A stretch of 12,904 nucleotides of DNA from an uncultured Eubacteriales bacterium (GCA_902475435.1 CABRZL010000055.1:1-12904), one strand, 5' to 3'. Shown: positions 5,833 to 12,210, counted from the stretch's first letter. Numbers and translations are program-made. The notes: a model not told the origin generated them from the letters alone.

Positions 5833-7638
5833 ATGAAAAAGAAACTTCTGACCATGCTGCTGGCTCTAGCAATGCTGTTGAGTCTGATGGCAGGATGCGG
5901 CACACCCAATTCCGCTGTAAGCAATTCTTCCGTGCAGGAAACAGCAGTGGCTGCTCCCTCCAACACACCTACGGAAGTGTCCCCCTCTTCTGAGCCGGAA
6001 CCTGCTGACTCTGTGGAGGAAAGCACAAGTACTGCTGAATCCTCTGTTGTAGAGGAGCCTGTAGAATACGCTTCCATGGCAGACAAATATGCCGCTATGA
6101 GCCGTGAAACCAATGAAGACTATAAGGCCCTTCAGGAAGGCGTTGGCACAGAAATTACCTATCCTTTAAAAGACGGAGACACACTGACCATGTGGCGCGT
6201 ATTCTCCGCATTCATTTGGAGCGGTTTGATGGAGTCTTATGCGGATATGCCCACACTGCCTATTATTGAAGAAGCAACAGGTGTGAACATGGAATTTATT
6301 GAATGTTCTGATTCTGCCGCTTATGAACAGTTTAATCTGACCATTGCATCTGGCGATTATCCGGATCTCATGGCGATGGACTACTTCCCGGGTGGTGTTG
6401 AGGCAGCCTATGAGGAGGAGATAATTATAGATCTCACAGACCTTGTAGATGAACACATGCCAAACTATATGGCTCTTGTAGATACGATGGATGACTACAC
6501 GCTCAAGAGCATCTACACAGACGACAACCGTATTCTCCGTATTTGGACTCTAGCTTCTGACATGGTATCTGAACAGGGGCTCAGCTACCGCTCCGATTGG
6601 GCAGAAGAATTTGGTATGTCCGCTCCCGTCACCGTGGATGACATGTTCGATTACCTGACAGCAGTAAAAAACAAGTATAATTGTACCTATCCTATTTTCA
6701 TTGACAATTCCGCCATATTAGAAGGTTTTACCGGTGCCTATGGAACACCAGGCGTCAATCTCGGCTGGACGGATCTCGGCATGATGATGGATGGTGACAC
6801 TGTTGTTTCCACTTTGACAGATGCACGGTTTAAAAACTACATTGCGGGGTTCCACAAATTTTATGAAGCAGGCCTGATTAAAGACGACTTCTATTCCGAA
6901 TCCTATGGCCCCGATTACATCAACAGCTATGTCTCCAACGACCAGTGCGCAGTGACCTCCATCCGTGGCGACAAATTCCCCACCATGACCGAAGCCGCTG
7001 TTTCTCCTACGTTCCGTTTTGAGGCTATGGCTCCCTTGGTGGAAAATGAGGGTGACACCTATAAATTCCGTATGAAAATGAGTCACACCGGCAATGGCAA
7101 TATGTCCATTACCACCGGTTGTGATGACCCCGAAATGGCTTTGGAATTCATGAACTGGTTTTATACTTGGGATGGATATATGGTTACCAACTATGGCGAG
7201 GAAGGTGTATGCTTTGAGTATAATGAAAACGGTGATCCCGTATACACCGACTTCATTGTCAACAATCCAGACGGTTATAATACCATGAACCTCCGAAACA
7301 TGTATACCAATCCAGTTTTTAATAACTATACCAACGCCACCGCCGTATTCTACACCTATGATGAAGTCGAACTAAGCGCTTTTGATATCTGGAACAGCAA
7401 CGGTACCGACGAGTGCTCTCTGCCCACTTTGTCTCTTACAACCGACGAAAACACGGAATACGCTAATATCGCTACCACGGTCTACACCTATGCCACGGAA
7501 CAGATTCTCAAGTGGATGATTGGAGAGGAAGATCTCACCGACGAAAGTTGGAATGCCTATGTGGATCAATGCAATGCCATGGAACTTCCTCGCTGTGTGG
7601 AAATTTACCAGACGGTTTATGACCGAATGTACAAATAA
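5833..7638 (+). CDS. Extracellular solute-binding lipoprotein (ABC transporter family 1, LplA/YtcQ-like)
   Basis: A 601-residue lipoprotein that should capture a solute, most often an oligosaccharide or sugar derivative, for an ABC importer. The signal peptide ends in the lipobox LMAGC with Cys22 as the lipid anchor. A low-complexity Ser/Pro/Glu/Thr linker occupies about residues 23-80, followed by a periplasmic-binding-protein-like fold. Visible family landmarks are SGDYPDLMAMDYFPGGVEAAY, the II(I)DLTDLVDEHMPNY segment, and EMALEFMNWFYTWDGYM late in the chain. The length fits the larger, about 550-600-residue class found with LplB/YtcP-type permeases. Start: AAGGAG 9 bp before the ATG. No permease or ATPase gene is adjacent; it is an orphan with its own promoter and a hairpin after it. 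The ligand cannot be read from the sequence, but its location among catabolic genes suggests it may bind their substrate. Confidence 0.88.
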   Translation: MKKKLLTMLLALAMLLSLMAGCGTPNSAVSNSSVQETAVAAPSNTPTEVSPSSEPEPADSVEESTSTAESSVVEEPVEYASMADKYAAMSRETNEDYKALQEGVGTEITYPLKDGDTLTMWRVFSAFIWSGLMESYADMPTLPIIEEATGVNMEFIECSDSAAYEQFNLTIASGDYPDLMAMDYFPGGVEAAYEEEIIIDLTDLVDEHMPNYMALVDTMDDYTLKSIYTDDNRILRIWTLASDMVSEQGLSYRSDWAEEFGMSAPVTVDDMFDYLTAVKNKYNCTYPIFIDNSAILEGFTGAYGTPGVNLGWTDLGMMMDGDTVVSTLTDARFKNYIAGFHKFYEAGLIKDDFYSESYGPDYINSYVSNDQCAVTSIRGDKFPTMTEAAVSPTFRFEAMAPLVENEGDTYKFRMKMSHTGNGNMSITTGCDDPEMALEFMNWFYTWDGYMVTNYGEEGVCFEYNENGDPVYTDFIVNNPDGYNTMNLRNMYTNPVFNNYTNATAVFYTYDEVELSAFDIWNSNGTDECSLPTLSLTTDENTEYANIATTVYTYATEQILKWMIGEEDLTDESWNAYVDQCNAMELPRCVEIYQTVYDRMYK

Positions 7639-7645
7639 TTCTCTC

Positions 7646-7678
7646 AAAGTACGCTGCTTTTCTGAAGCAGCGTACTTT
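7646..7678 (+). terminator. Perfect 14-bp hairpin after the solute-binding protein gene
   Basis: AAAGTACGCTGCTT (7646-7659) pairs perfectly with AAGCAGCGTACTTT (7665-7678) around TTCTG. It starts 7 bp after the stop codon. The U tract is short (only the TTT that closes the stem), so it may be a weak terminator or mostly an mRNA 3'-end stabiliser. Confidence 0.7.
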
Positions 7679-7734
7679 AATAGCTACTGCCAATCAAAAC
7701 CATAGATCGTATTACAGAAATCATGAAAAAGCAA

Positions 7735-7762
7735 TTGCATTTTGTTATTTTTGTGCTACAAT
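7735..7762 (+). promoter_or_regulatory. Promoter for the BKACE gene
   Basis: TTGCAT (7735-7740), 16-bp spacer, TACAAT (7757-7762) with TG extension (TGCTACAAT). The -35 is weak and the extended -10 strong. The ATG at 7822 follows a leader of about 50 bases with AAAGGA about 10 bp before it. Confidence 0.65.
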
Positions 7763-7821
7763 AGAGATAGTCAAAAATAGCGTCAAATTGGACGCTTAAC
7801 TTAAGAAAGGAATGATTTCCC

Positions 7822-8835
7822 ATGGCAAAGACAATCATTACCGCCGCTCTGACTGGTGCCGTTACCCCTGCTGGTTACGACATCCCTGAGACTCCCGCTC
7901 AAATCGCCGAGTGCGCTTATGAGTGCTGGAAAGCTGGCGCTTCTATCGTTCACCTTCATATGCGTGACGAAAATGGCGCTGGTATCATGGATCCCGTAAA
8001 GTTCTATGAGACCATCAAAGCCATTCGCGCACATAAGGACTGCGATGTTATCGTAAACTGCACGTCCTCCGGTGACAACCGTGTCTCCGACGACTCCCCT
8101 TACGGCAACGCAATGCGTATGCTGCATCACAAGAATGTTCCCGGCATTGAGATGGGCACCTTTGATGCCTCCTCCTTTAACTGGGGCATCCCTGGCGGCG
8201 TATTCCACAACAGCCCCACCATGCTCACCACTCTGGGTACTCTGTATCTGGAAAAGGACATCAAGCCTGAGTTTGAGATTTTTGACTTTGGCGCTCTTCG
8301 TGCTGTAGGTATCTATTGGAAGAAGGGCTTTGTAAAGGCTCCTCTGCACTTCCAGTTCTGCCTGGGTGTTGTGGGCGGCATGGACGCTACACCTCAGGAT
8401 CTGCAAATTCTATTGACTGAGATGCATAACCTTCAGGCTGCCGGCAAGTTGCCTGCTGAGTGCACTTGGTCTGGCTTTGGCATTGGCAAGGGCCATCTGC
8501 CTGTTATGTTCTCCTGCATTGCGAACGGCGGTCATGTCCGCGTTGGTATGGAAGACAACGTCGTTTATGGCAAGGATAAGGACGGCAAGAAGATCATGGC
8601 TACCAACCTGATGTTGGTTCAGCGTGCTGCCCGTGCAATTGAAGCTTTTGGCAACGAAGTTGCTACCCCCGCTGAGGCCCGTGAGATGTTAGGGCTGAAG
8701 CCTCTGGATCATGAGGCTGTCTGTGCTGCTCTGGATGCTGTCAAGATCGAGGATCTTGAGGCCGCAAAGCAGGCTGTCAAAGATGAGTTTGGCGGTCCTT
8801 ACTTCGCAGCTACCGGCATGGGCTCCAAGAAGTAA
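7822..8835 (+). CDS. Beta-keto acid cleavage enzyme (BKACE, DUF849), specificity unknown
   Basis: A Zn-dependent TIM-barrel enzyme of the Kce family: beta-keto acid plus acetyl-CoA gives acetoacetate plus a new acyl-CoA. The metal ligands and catalytic residues recalled from Kce are all visible: His44 and His46 in HLHMRD, and Arg240, Glu244 and Asp245 in GGHVRVGMEDN. The opening ITAALTGA and the C-terminal ATPAEAREMLGL are family hallmarks. Two differences stand out. Position 14, Glu in lysine-pathway Kce where it holds the substrate amino group, is Val here (TGAVTP), so a 5-amino-3-oxohexanoate substrate is unlikely. The chain also runs about 45 residues past the usual end (residues 293-337, helical, ending GMGSKK). 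It is monocistronic with its own promoter and a strong terminator. Candidate donors of its keto acid are the SDR and the carnitine-dehydrogenase-like enzyme upstream. Confidence 0.9.
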   Translation: MAKTIITAALTGAVTPAGYDIPETPAQIAECAYECWKAGASIVHLHMRDENGAGIMDPVKFYETIKAIRAHKDCDVIVNCTSSGDNRVSDDSPYGNAMRMLHHKNVPGIEMGTFDASSFNWGIPGGVFHNSPTMLTTLGTLYLEKDIKPEFEIFDFGALRAVGIYWKKGFVKAPLHFQFCLGVVGGMDATPQDLQILLTEMHNLQAAGKLPAECTWSGFGIGKGHLPVMFSCIANGGHVRVGMEDNVVYGKDKDGKKIMATNLMLVQRAARAIEAFGNEVATPAEAREMLGLKPLDHEAVCAALDAVKIEDLEAAKQAVKDEFGGPYFAATGMGSKK

Positions 8836-8854
8836 TTTCGTTTAAACATACTTT

Positions 8855-8887
8855 ATCCCGCGACGGAGATTCCGTCGCGGGATTTTT
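8855..8887 (+). terminator. Strong intrinsic terminator after the BKACE gene
   Basis: A perfect 13-bp stem, ATCCCGCGACGGA (8855-8867) with TCCGTCGCGGGAT (8871-8883), 3-base loop, then five T residues. It ends the + strand block of genes. Confidence 0.95.
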
Positions 8888-9024
8888 CCTGCTGGCACAC
8901 TTAAAATATTTTCTCTCTTAGAACCGTAAGCAACAAATGACAATCCAGTCATAAAGAAATGTAATTTCAGATGGGTCAATATCTTAAAAGCGTCCAGAGT
9001 TATTTAATAGCTAGTACTTTGTAG

Positions 9025-9047
9025 CAAAAAGCATACTTGCGTACGCT
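9025..9047 (-). terminator. Intrinsic terminator of the minus-strand deaminase-kinase unit
   Basis: On the minus strand AGCGTAC, loop GCAA and GTATGCT form a 7-bp stem with one G-U pair, followed by a T run (the A run at 9026-9030 on the + strand). It lies about 20 bp after the kinase stop codon. The stretch between it and the BKACE terminator (8888-9024) shows nothing I can assign. Confidence 0.7.
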
Positions 9048-9066
9048 CCACATCCCTTCTCCAATC

Positions 9067-9971
9067 CTAAAATGCCTGATTTCGATACCACCCCGGTATC
9101 ACCGTTCTCATCCCATCATACCACACCAGTACATCCGCAGCCTGACACATCATGGTTTGAATCTCCTTTTCTCCATAAGGGATCGCCCAATAGATAGAAG
9201 ACAACGTATTGCTGGCAATGTAAAAAGCCAATAACCGAAAGAATTCTATTGGCGGCTCTCCCCCAAAATAGCCATCTATCTGCCCTGAAGCGAATGACGG
9301 ACTTGCTTGAGCGCACCAGACAATGCGATTGAACTCCTCCCAGGGATCCCCGAAATCAAAACGGTCAAAGTCAATAATTTGTAGTTTTCCCTGTTCCAGC
9401 ATCATATTCCCCACATGATAGTCCCCGTGTTGAAAACACTGCGGCCGGTTGTTCAGCAGGGACCAATTCTCCTCCAGGTAGGCAATGAACTGCATATCTC
9501 CAGGGATCTTTAGCGGACATTCCCAGTAATTTTGGATCTTTTTTCGTACTTTACGCGAAAAACGTGTATACCAGTCCATCTGATCTGGCGGCGCAGGAAT
9601 TGTATGGATCTTTTTAAGAATTTCTCCCGCCTGCACCCCCAACATATACTGCTGTTTCTCCAGAAGTTCCGGCAATACTGGCTCCAGATCTACTCCATTA
9701 ACCCAGGTATAAAGTGTGTATACCCCTTCATCGCATCTTCCAAATTCTATGGGATGGCACATGGGAATCCCCAGCTGTTCCACTTTCTGAAGTATTTCAA
9801 ACAAACTTTTTCGCACCGAATAACGCTTCACAGGAGAAACACGCAAAAAATGCCGACTGCCATCCGCTATGGTTACAAGCAGAAGACGGCATACGAGATG
9901 GTTACACAGTACTTTTGATCCTCGGACCACCCTTTTTCAATCAGCGTCCATTTTTCGAAGTTCGAGAGCAT
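9067..9971 (-). CDS. Aminoglycoside phosphotransferase-family kinase, split by an adapter-derived insertion
   Basis: A protein-kinase-like small-molecule kinase (APH/choline kinase fold). As given, the frame opens only from an unconvincing codon near 9930, because positions 9876-9899 are an Illumina P7 adapter. Removing 29 bp (one repeat copy plus the adapter) joins the downstream frame to ATG 9969-9971. AAGGGG at 9980-9985 sits 8 bp before that ATG. The restored protein has 291 residues, beginning MLSNFEKW and running through IEKGWSEDQKYC into VTIADGSRHFLRVSP, which is the family's usual N-terminus. In restored numbering the catalytic loop HGDYHVGN is at 172-179 and the metal-binding IDFDRFDFGDPW starts near 190. 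The C-terminus (ASNTLSSIYWAIPYGE) also fits this Firmicutes subgroup. It is third in a unit with the deaminase and zinc-ribbon genes, 12 bp after the latter. The substrate is unknown; family membership does not prove antibiotic resistance. Confidence 0.88.
9869..9906. repeat. 9-bp direct repeat ATGGTTACA flanking the adapter
   Basis: ATGGTTACA occurs at 9869-9877 and 9898-9906, offset 29 bp, with its last CA and first AT shared with the two ends of the P7 sequence. Only one copy is needed for the restored kinase frame. Nine bases is the duplication length made by Tn5 transposase, but the transposon end sequence is absent, so an assembly join through a short overlap is equally possible. Confidence 0.9.
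9876..9899 (+). other. Illumina P7 flow-cell adapter sequence (assembly or library artefact)
   Basis: All 24 bases match the P7 oligonucleotide, which begins CAAGCAGAAGACGG and ends CATACGAGAT. It lies inside an otherwise intact kinase gene and breaks its frame. Such adapter segments are not biological; a chance exact 24-base match is negligible. Confidence 0.97.
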
Positions 9972-9983
9972 TCTTACATCCCC

Positions 9984-10236
9984 TTACGGAAACAGGAACA
10001 CGCTTATGTGTTCCTGTTTCGCATTATTCTCGGTGTAGTCAAATACGATCAATCCGCAGGTCTTACAGACAAATCCATGAAAATTACTGGAAACAAAATA
10101 TTTCTGTGCAATTATTACATCTTCCAGACTCCTCGAGAGCAGCGATATTATGTGCCGATAACGGTTAAACGCCACCAGCTTTCCTGTCTGAAGAAATCCT
10201 GCGCGCATTTTTCTTTCCACATTTGGGACAATTCAT
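9984..10236 (-). CDS. Small zinc-ribbon protein (DUF6487-like), frameshifted in an A5 run
   Basis: Reading from ATG 10234-10236 (AGAGGA about 7 bp upstream) gives MNCPKCGKK and then runs out of frame to a stop. The +1-shifted frame continues MRAGFLQTGKLVAFNRYRH and carries a second pair of cysteines, CKTCGLIVFDY, before the stop at 9984. Small CPxCGKxMxxGxLQ proteins of this kind belong to the DUF6487 family as I recall it. Deleting one base in the T5 run at 10208-10212 (A5 on the coding strand) makes CPKCGKKMRAGFLQ and an 83-residue protein with two CxxC knuckles, probably one zinc site. It is either a sequencing error or a real frameshift mutation. It sits 10 bp after the deaminase stop and 12 bp before the kinase start, so it is the middle gene of the unit. 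The function is unknown. Confidence 0.72.
9989..10020. repeat. Perfect 13-bp inverted repeat overlapping the zinc-ribbon gene end
   Basis: GAAACAGGAACAC (9989-10001) pairs with GTGTTCCTGTTTC (10008-10020) around GCTTAT. It encodes the last residues of the zinc-ribbon protein and lies only 3 bp from the kinase ribosome binding site (9980-9985). It has no U tract, so transcription termination is unlikely; RNA stabilisation or an effect on kinase translation is possible. Confidence 0.7.
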
Positions 10237-10246
10237 AATTTTTCCT

Positions 10247-10624
10247 CTATAAATCCCAAACATGCGGAAGAAGCTCCGCCAATGTTACAACCCCGCTCCT
10301 CAGTCGTACCTCTGTTTTGAGATTCTCGTGATTTATTTGGTACATAAATTCTCGGCATCGTCCACAAGGCGCAACAATCCCTACACCATCACATACCGCA
10401 ACAATTCTTTCAATTCGGCTCTCCCCAGCCGTAACCATAGCCGCAATCGCTGCATGTTCCGCACAGAACCCCATAGAGCATGGTGTATCAATACATACGC
10501 CTGTATATACATTTCCCTTGTCCGTCACCAAAGCTGCCGCCACCGACCCGGCGCTGGCGTCTTCCGTCAATTGCCGAGGCCGCACCGTTTGTGATGCAAT
10601 CTGAATTAACGCTTCAAAATCCAT
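10247..10624 (-). CDS. Cytidine deaminase family protein, blasticidin-S-deaminase-like
   Basis: A 125-residue Zn-dependent deaminase. The zinc ligands and catalytic Glu are in CAEHAAI (Cys54, Glu56) and PCGRCRE (Cys87, Cys90). The pocket that in true cytidine deaminases reads G(C)NVENAS for ribose binding is replaced by GVCIDTPCS, so the Asn/Glu pair is missing. The order VYTGV, CAE, IVAV, PCGRCR, ELLP followed by VW near the C-terminus resembles blasticidin S deaminase. I therefore call the fold with confidence and the substrate as open: cytidine-like nucleosides or an aminohydrolase substrate. AAAAGGAGA precedes the ATG at about 6 bp. It is the first gene of a unit with the zinc-ribbon and kinase genes; a candidate promoter lies about 100 bp upstream. 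Confidence 0.85.
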   Translation of the reverse strand: MDFEALIQIASQTVRPRQLTEDASAGSVAAALVTDKGNVYTGVCIDTPCSMGFCAEHAAIAAMVTAGESRIERIVAVCDGVGIVAPCGRCREFMYQINHENLKTEVRLRSGVVTLAELLPHVWDL

Positions 10625-10721
10625 TTTCTTTCTCCTTTTATCCGTTTCCCATCCAATATTCCTGTCATCTTTCAGCAGTCATTGCAAGTCCCAGGCACTC
10701 GGTATTTTCGCCCGACTAAGG

Positions 10722-10727
10722 ATTATA
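10722..10727 (-). promoter_or_regulatory. Candidate -10 box for the deaminase unit
   Basis: TATAAT on the minus strand, about 98 bp before the deaminase ATG. No good -35 sits at 16-18 bp, so the call is weak. The rest of 10625-10859 holds no gene or repeat that I can support. Confidence 0.4.
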
Positions 10728-10859
10728 TCGGACTTTCCCATCAATTTAGTGTATATATCTCACATTTAAAAATCACTTCAGCGGTGCCCAGCAACGTTGA
10801 AGCCCTTTTGCCACAGTACACCTTCTTGCATTTTACTACCGCTTATCGCAAATAGCCCA

Positions 10860-11183
10860 TCACCTGGGCAGCCGTTTATGCATCTCTGCCACCACGGCGG
10901 AAATCCATTCCTTAACTTTCTCTACATCATCCGCGGCCATATTTTTTGCATCAAAGTGGAAACAGCAACAATCTGTAACACATTCGCTGCTCATCCGTAC
11001 CAAAAGGCCGTCCTTCCGAAAAGAGCCGTCTACGCACATGCTATCCACTCCATAGGTTGCCTCCTCGGGATTTAGCAGTTCTTTGATAACATCATACATG
11101 GCATAAAAGTCTGTCTCTCCACTATAGCCTGTAACAGATACCAACAGCGACCCGTTTTTCATCTGCATTTCTTCTAATCCCAT
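10860..11183 (-). CDS. Conserved-looking hypothetical protein, 107 residues
   Basis: I do not recognise this protein. It is acidic and soluble, with no signal or membrane helix. It contains LLVSVTGYSGETDFYAMYDV near the N-terminus, a strand-like GLLVRMSSE segment, a run of three cysteines in DCCCFHFDA, and an amphipathic C-terminal helix (DDVEKVKEWISAVVAEMHKR). It is a likely real gene: GGGAGGG lies 7 bp before the ATG, and an extended -10 (TGTTATAAT) lies 26 bp upstream. It stands alone between the AraC regulator and the deaminase unit, in the same orientation. The alpha/beta pattern suggests a small globular domain. Confidence 0.7.
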   Translation of the reverse strand: MGLEEMQMKNGSLLVSVTGYSGETDFYAMYDVIKELLNPEEATYGVDSMCVDGSFRKDGLLVRMSSECVTDCCCFHFDAKNMAADDVEKVKEWISAVVAEMHKRLPR

Positions 11184-11208
11184 ATAAAACCCTCCCGTTT
11201 TTTGTTCT

Positions 11209-11214
11209 ATTATA
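11209..11214 (-). promoter_or_regulatory. Extended -10 promoter of the 107-residue protein gene
   Basis: A perfect TATAAT preceded by TGT on the minus strand (TGTTATAAT). The -35 region at 17 bp is poor, as expected for extended -10 promoters. The start codon at 11183 is 26 bp downstream, giving a very short leader containing GGGAGGG. Confidence 0.65.
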
Positions 11215-11241
11215 ACACAGCTTTCACTATGCGTACAGACA

Positions 11242-11271
11242 AATGTAGGGAGGCTTTGGCCTCCCTACATT
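11242..11271 (-). terminator. Perfect 13-bp hairpin after the AraC-family gene
   Basis: AATGTAGGGAGGC (11242-11254) pairs perfectly with GCCTCCCTACATT (11259-11271), loop of four. It begins 2 bp after the AraC stop codon. On the minus strand the tail is ATTTGTCTGT, only moderately U-rich, so the terminator is plausible but not ideal. Confidence 0.7.
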
Positions 11272-11273
11272 CC

Positions 11274-12149
11274 TTATTTTTCAATTACCGGTATCCAGAT
11301 CCCGCTTTCATAATCCGGTTTATTTGTATCCCCGCAGGAATACCACTCGATATTGTATTCCCCAAGCGCTTCATAATCTGGATTTCCAGGCAGCCATTTC
11401 TGATAAATCTCGGTATTGACCGACTGGAGTGCCCCAGGAAGCGGGCCCACACACCGAAATTTTGCCCAAGTAGCTTCTGGCAGCTCATAAACTTCCAACC
11501 CATCAGGAACTGATCCGCCATCATAACGGCCCGCGATCATATACCGGAAGGTACCATCACCCTGCTTATCATCTATGCAAACAGCAAACTCTCCTACGCA
11601 ATAATCCTCAAACGCCTGAAGCATTTCCGGAGTATAGTTTCCGTTTCTATGTTGTTGTCGATATTCGTCCCAGAATTTTGGAATCTCTCGGTAGGAATTC
11701 TCAGGGTCAAATCGTTTCGAAATACCAACGACCCGCCAGGTTCTCAGTTTTTCTACAGAATAGTCCATATCATGTCCTCCTTGCACTTTTACCGTAATGT
11801 TTAAGGGAAGAAACGGACGGATTTTTCCTGAATCTCCATGCAAACGAGACGGCGACACTCCATGGAACCTCAAAAAGGCCTTAGAAAAACTCTCCGGTGT
11901 TTCATAGCCATATCTCCAGGCCAAGTCTATTATTTTTTCCTGACCTGTCAATAGATCCAACGCCGCCAGATAGAGTCTCCGTCCGCGAATATACTCTTTC
12001 ACAGTATAACCGGTCATCAATTTAAATCCATTTGCAAAATAATATGGAGAAATATGCACTGTATCCGCCACATCCTTGACTCCGATTTCCTCGGTAAGAT
12101 GTTCCTCCATAAATTTGACGGCTCGGCGCAGCATCATAATCCATTCCAT
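11274..12149 (-). CDS. AraC-family transcriptional regulator with GyrI-like effector-binding domain
   Basis: A 291-residue DNA-binding regulator. Residues 1-105 carry the two helix-turn-helix motifs: IGVKDVADTVHISPYYFANGF and, in the second, IIDLAWRYGYETPESFSKAF with the family ending FHGVSPSRL. Residues from about 130 to the end form a GyrI/Rob-type small-molecule-binding domain (WRVVGISKRF, then FAVCIDDKQGDGTFRYMIAG, GLEVYELPEATWAKFRCVGP and the closing YESGIWIPV). This N-terminal HTH plus C-terminal GyrI layout is typical of Rob/BltR-like regulators that sense toxic or lipophilic small molecules. GGAGGTGAGG precedes the ATG closely. It is monocistronic, between the lipid kinase gene and the 107-residue gene, and may regulate either neighbour or itself; a palindrome at its promoter supports autoregulation. 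Confidence 0.92.
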   Translation of the reverse strand: MEWIMMLRRAVKFMEEHLTEEIGVKDVADTVHISPYYFANGFKLMTGYTVKEYIRGRRLYLAALDLLTGQEKIIDLAWRYGYETPESFSKAFLRFHGVSPSRLHGDSGKIRPFLPLNITVKVQGGHDMDYSVEKLRTWRVVGISKRFDPENSYREIPKFWDEYRQQHRNGNYTPEMLQAFEDYCVGEFAVCIDDKQGDGTFRYMIAGRYDGGSVPDGLEVYELPEATWAKFRCVGPLPGALQSVNTEIYQKWLPGNPDYEALGEYNIEWYSCGDTNKPDYESGIWIPVIEK

Positions 12150-12172
12150 ATCCTCACCTCCGGGTATATCAT

Positions 12173-12201
12173 AGCATATCGCTACCCCGGCATCCTGTCA
12201 T
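12173..12201 (-). promoter_or_regulatory. Candidate promoter of the AraC-family gene
   Basis: On the minus strand ATGACA (12196-12201), a 17-bp spacer and TATGCT (12173-12178), about 24 bp before the ATG. It lies inside an imperfect palindrome, CCGGGTA at 12160-12166 against TACCCCGG at 12183-12190, which could be an operator. Confidence 0.45.
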
Positions 12202-12210
12202 TTCCTTCTT

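Noticed and set aside
7801..8406. 201-residue open frame on the minus strand
   Set aside because: Antisense to the BKACE gene and running into its promoter region; no supporting signal.
7822..8835. Assignment as 3-keto-5-aminohexanoate cleavage enzyme (kce)
   Set aside because: The Glu that contacts the substrate amino group in Kce is Val here and no other lysine-fermentation gene is visible.
9869..9906. A miniature mobile element with a 9-bp target duplication
   Set aside because: The insert is exactly the Illumina P7 sequence and has no terminal inverted repeats, so it is a laboratory sequence.
9714..10238. 174-residue open frame on the plus strand crossing the adapter
   Set aside because: It exists only because the adapter sequence joins two frames, and it is antisense to the kinase and zinc-ribbon genes.
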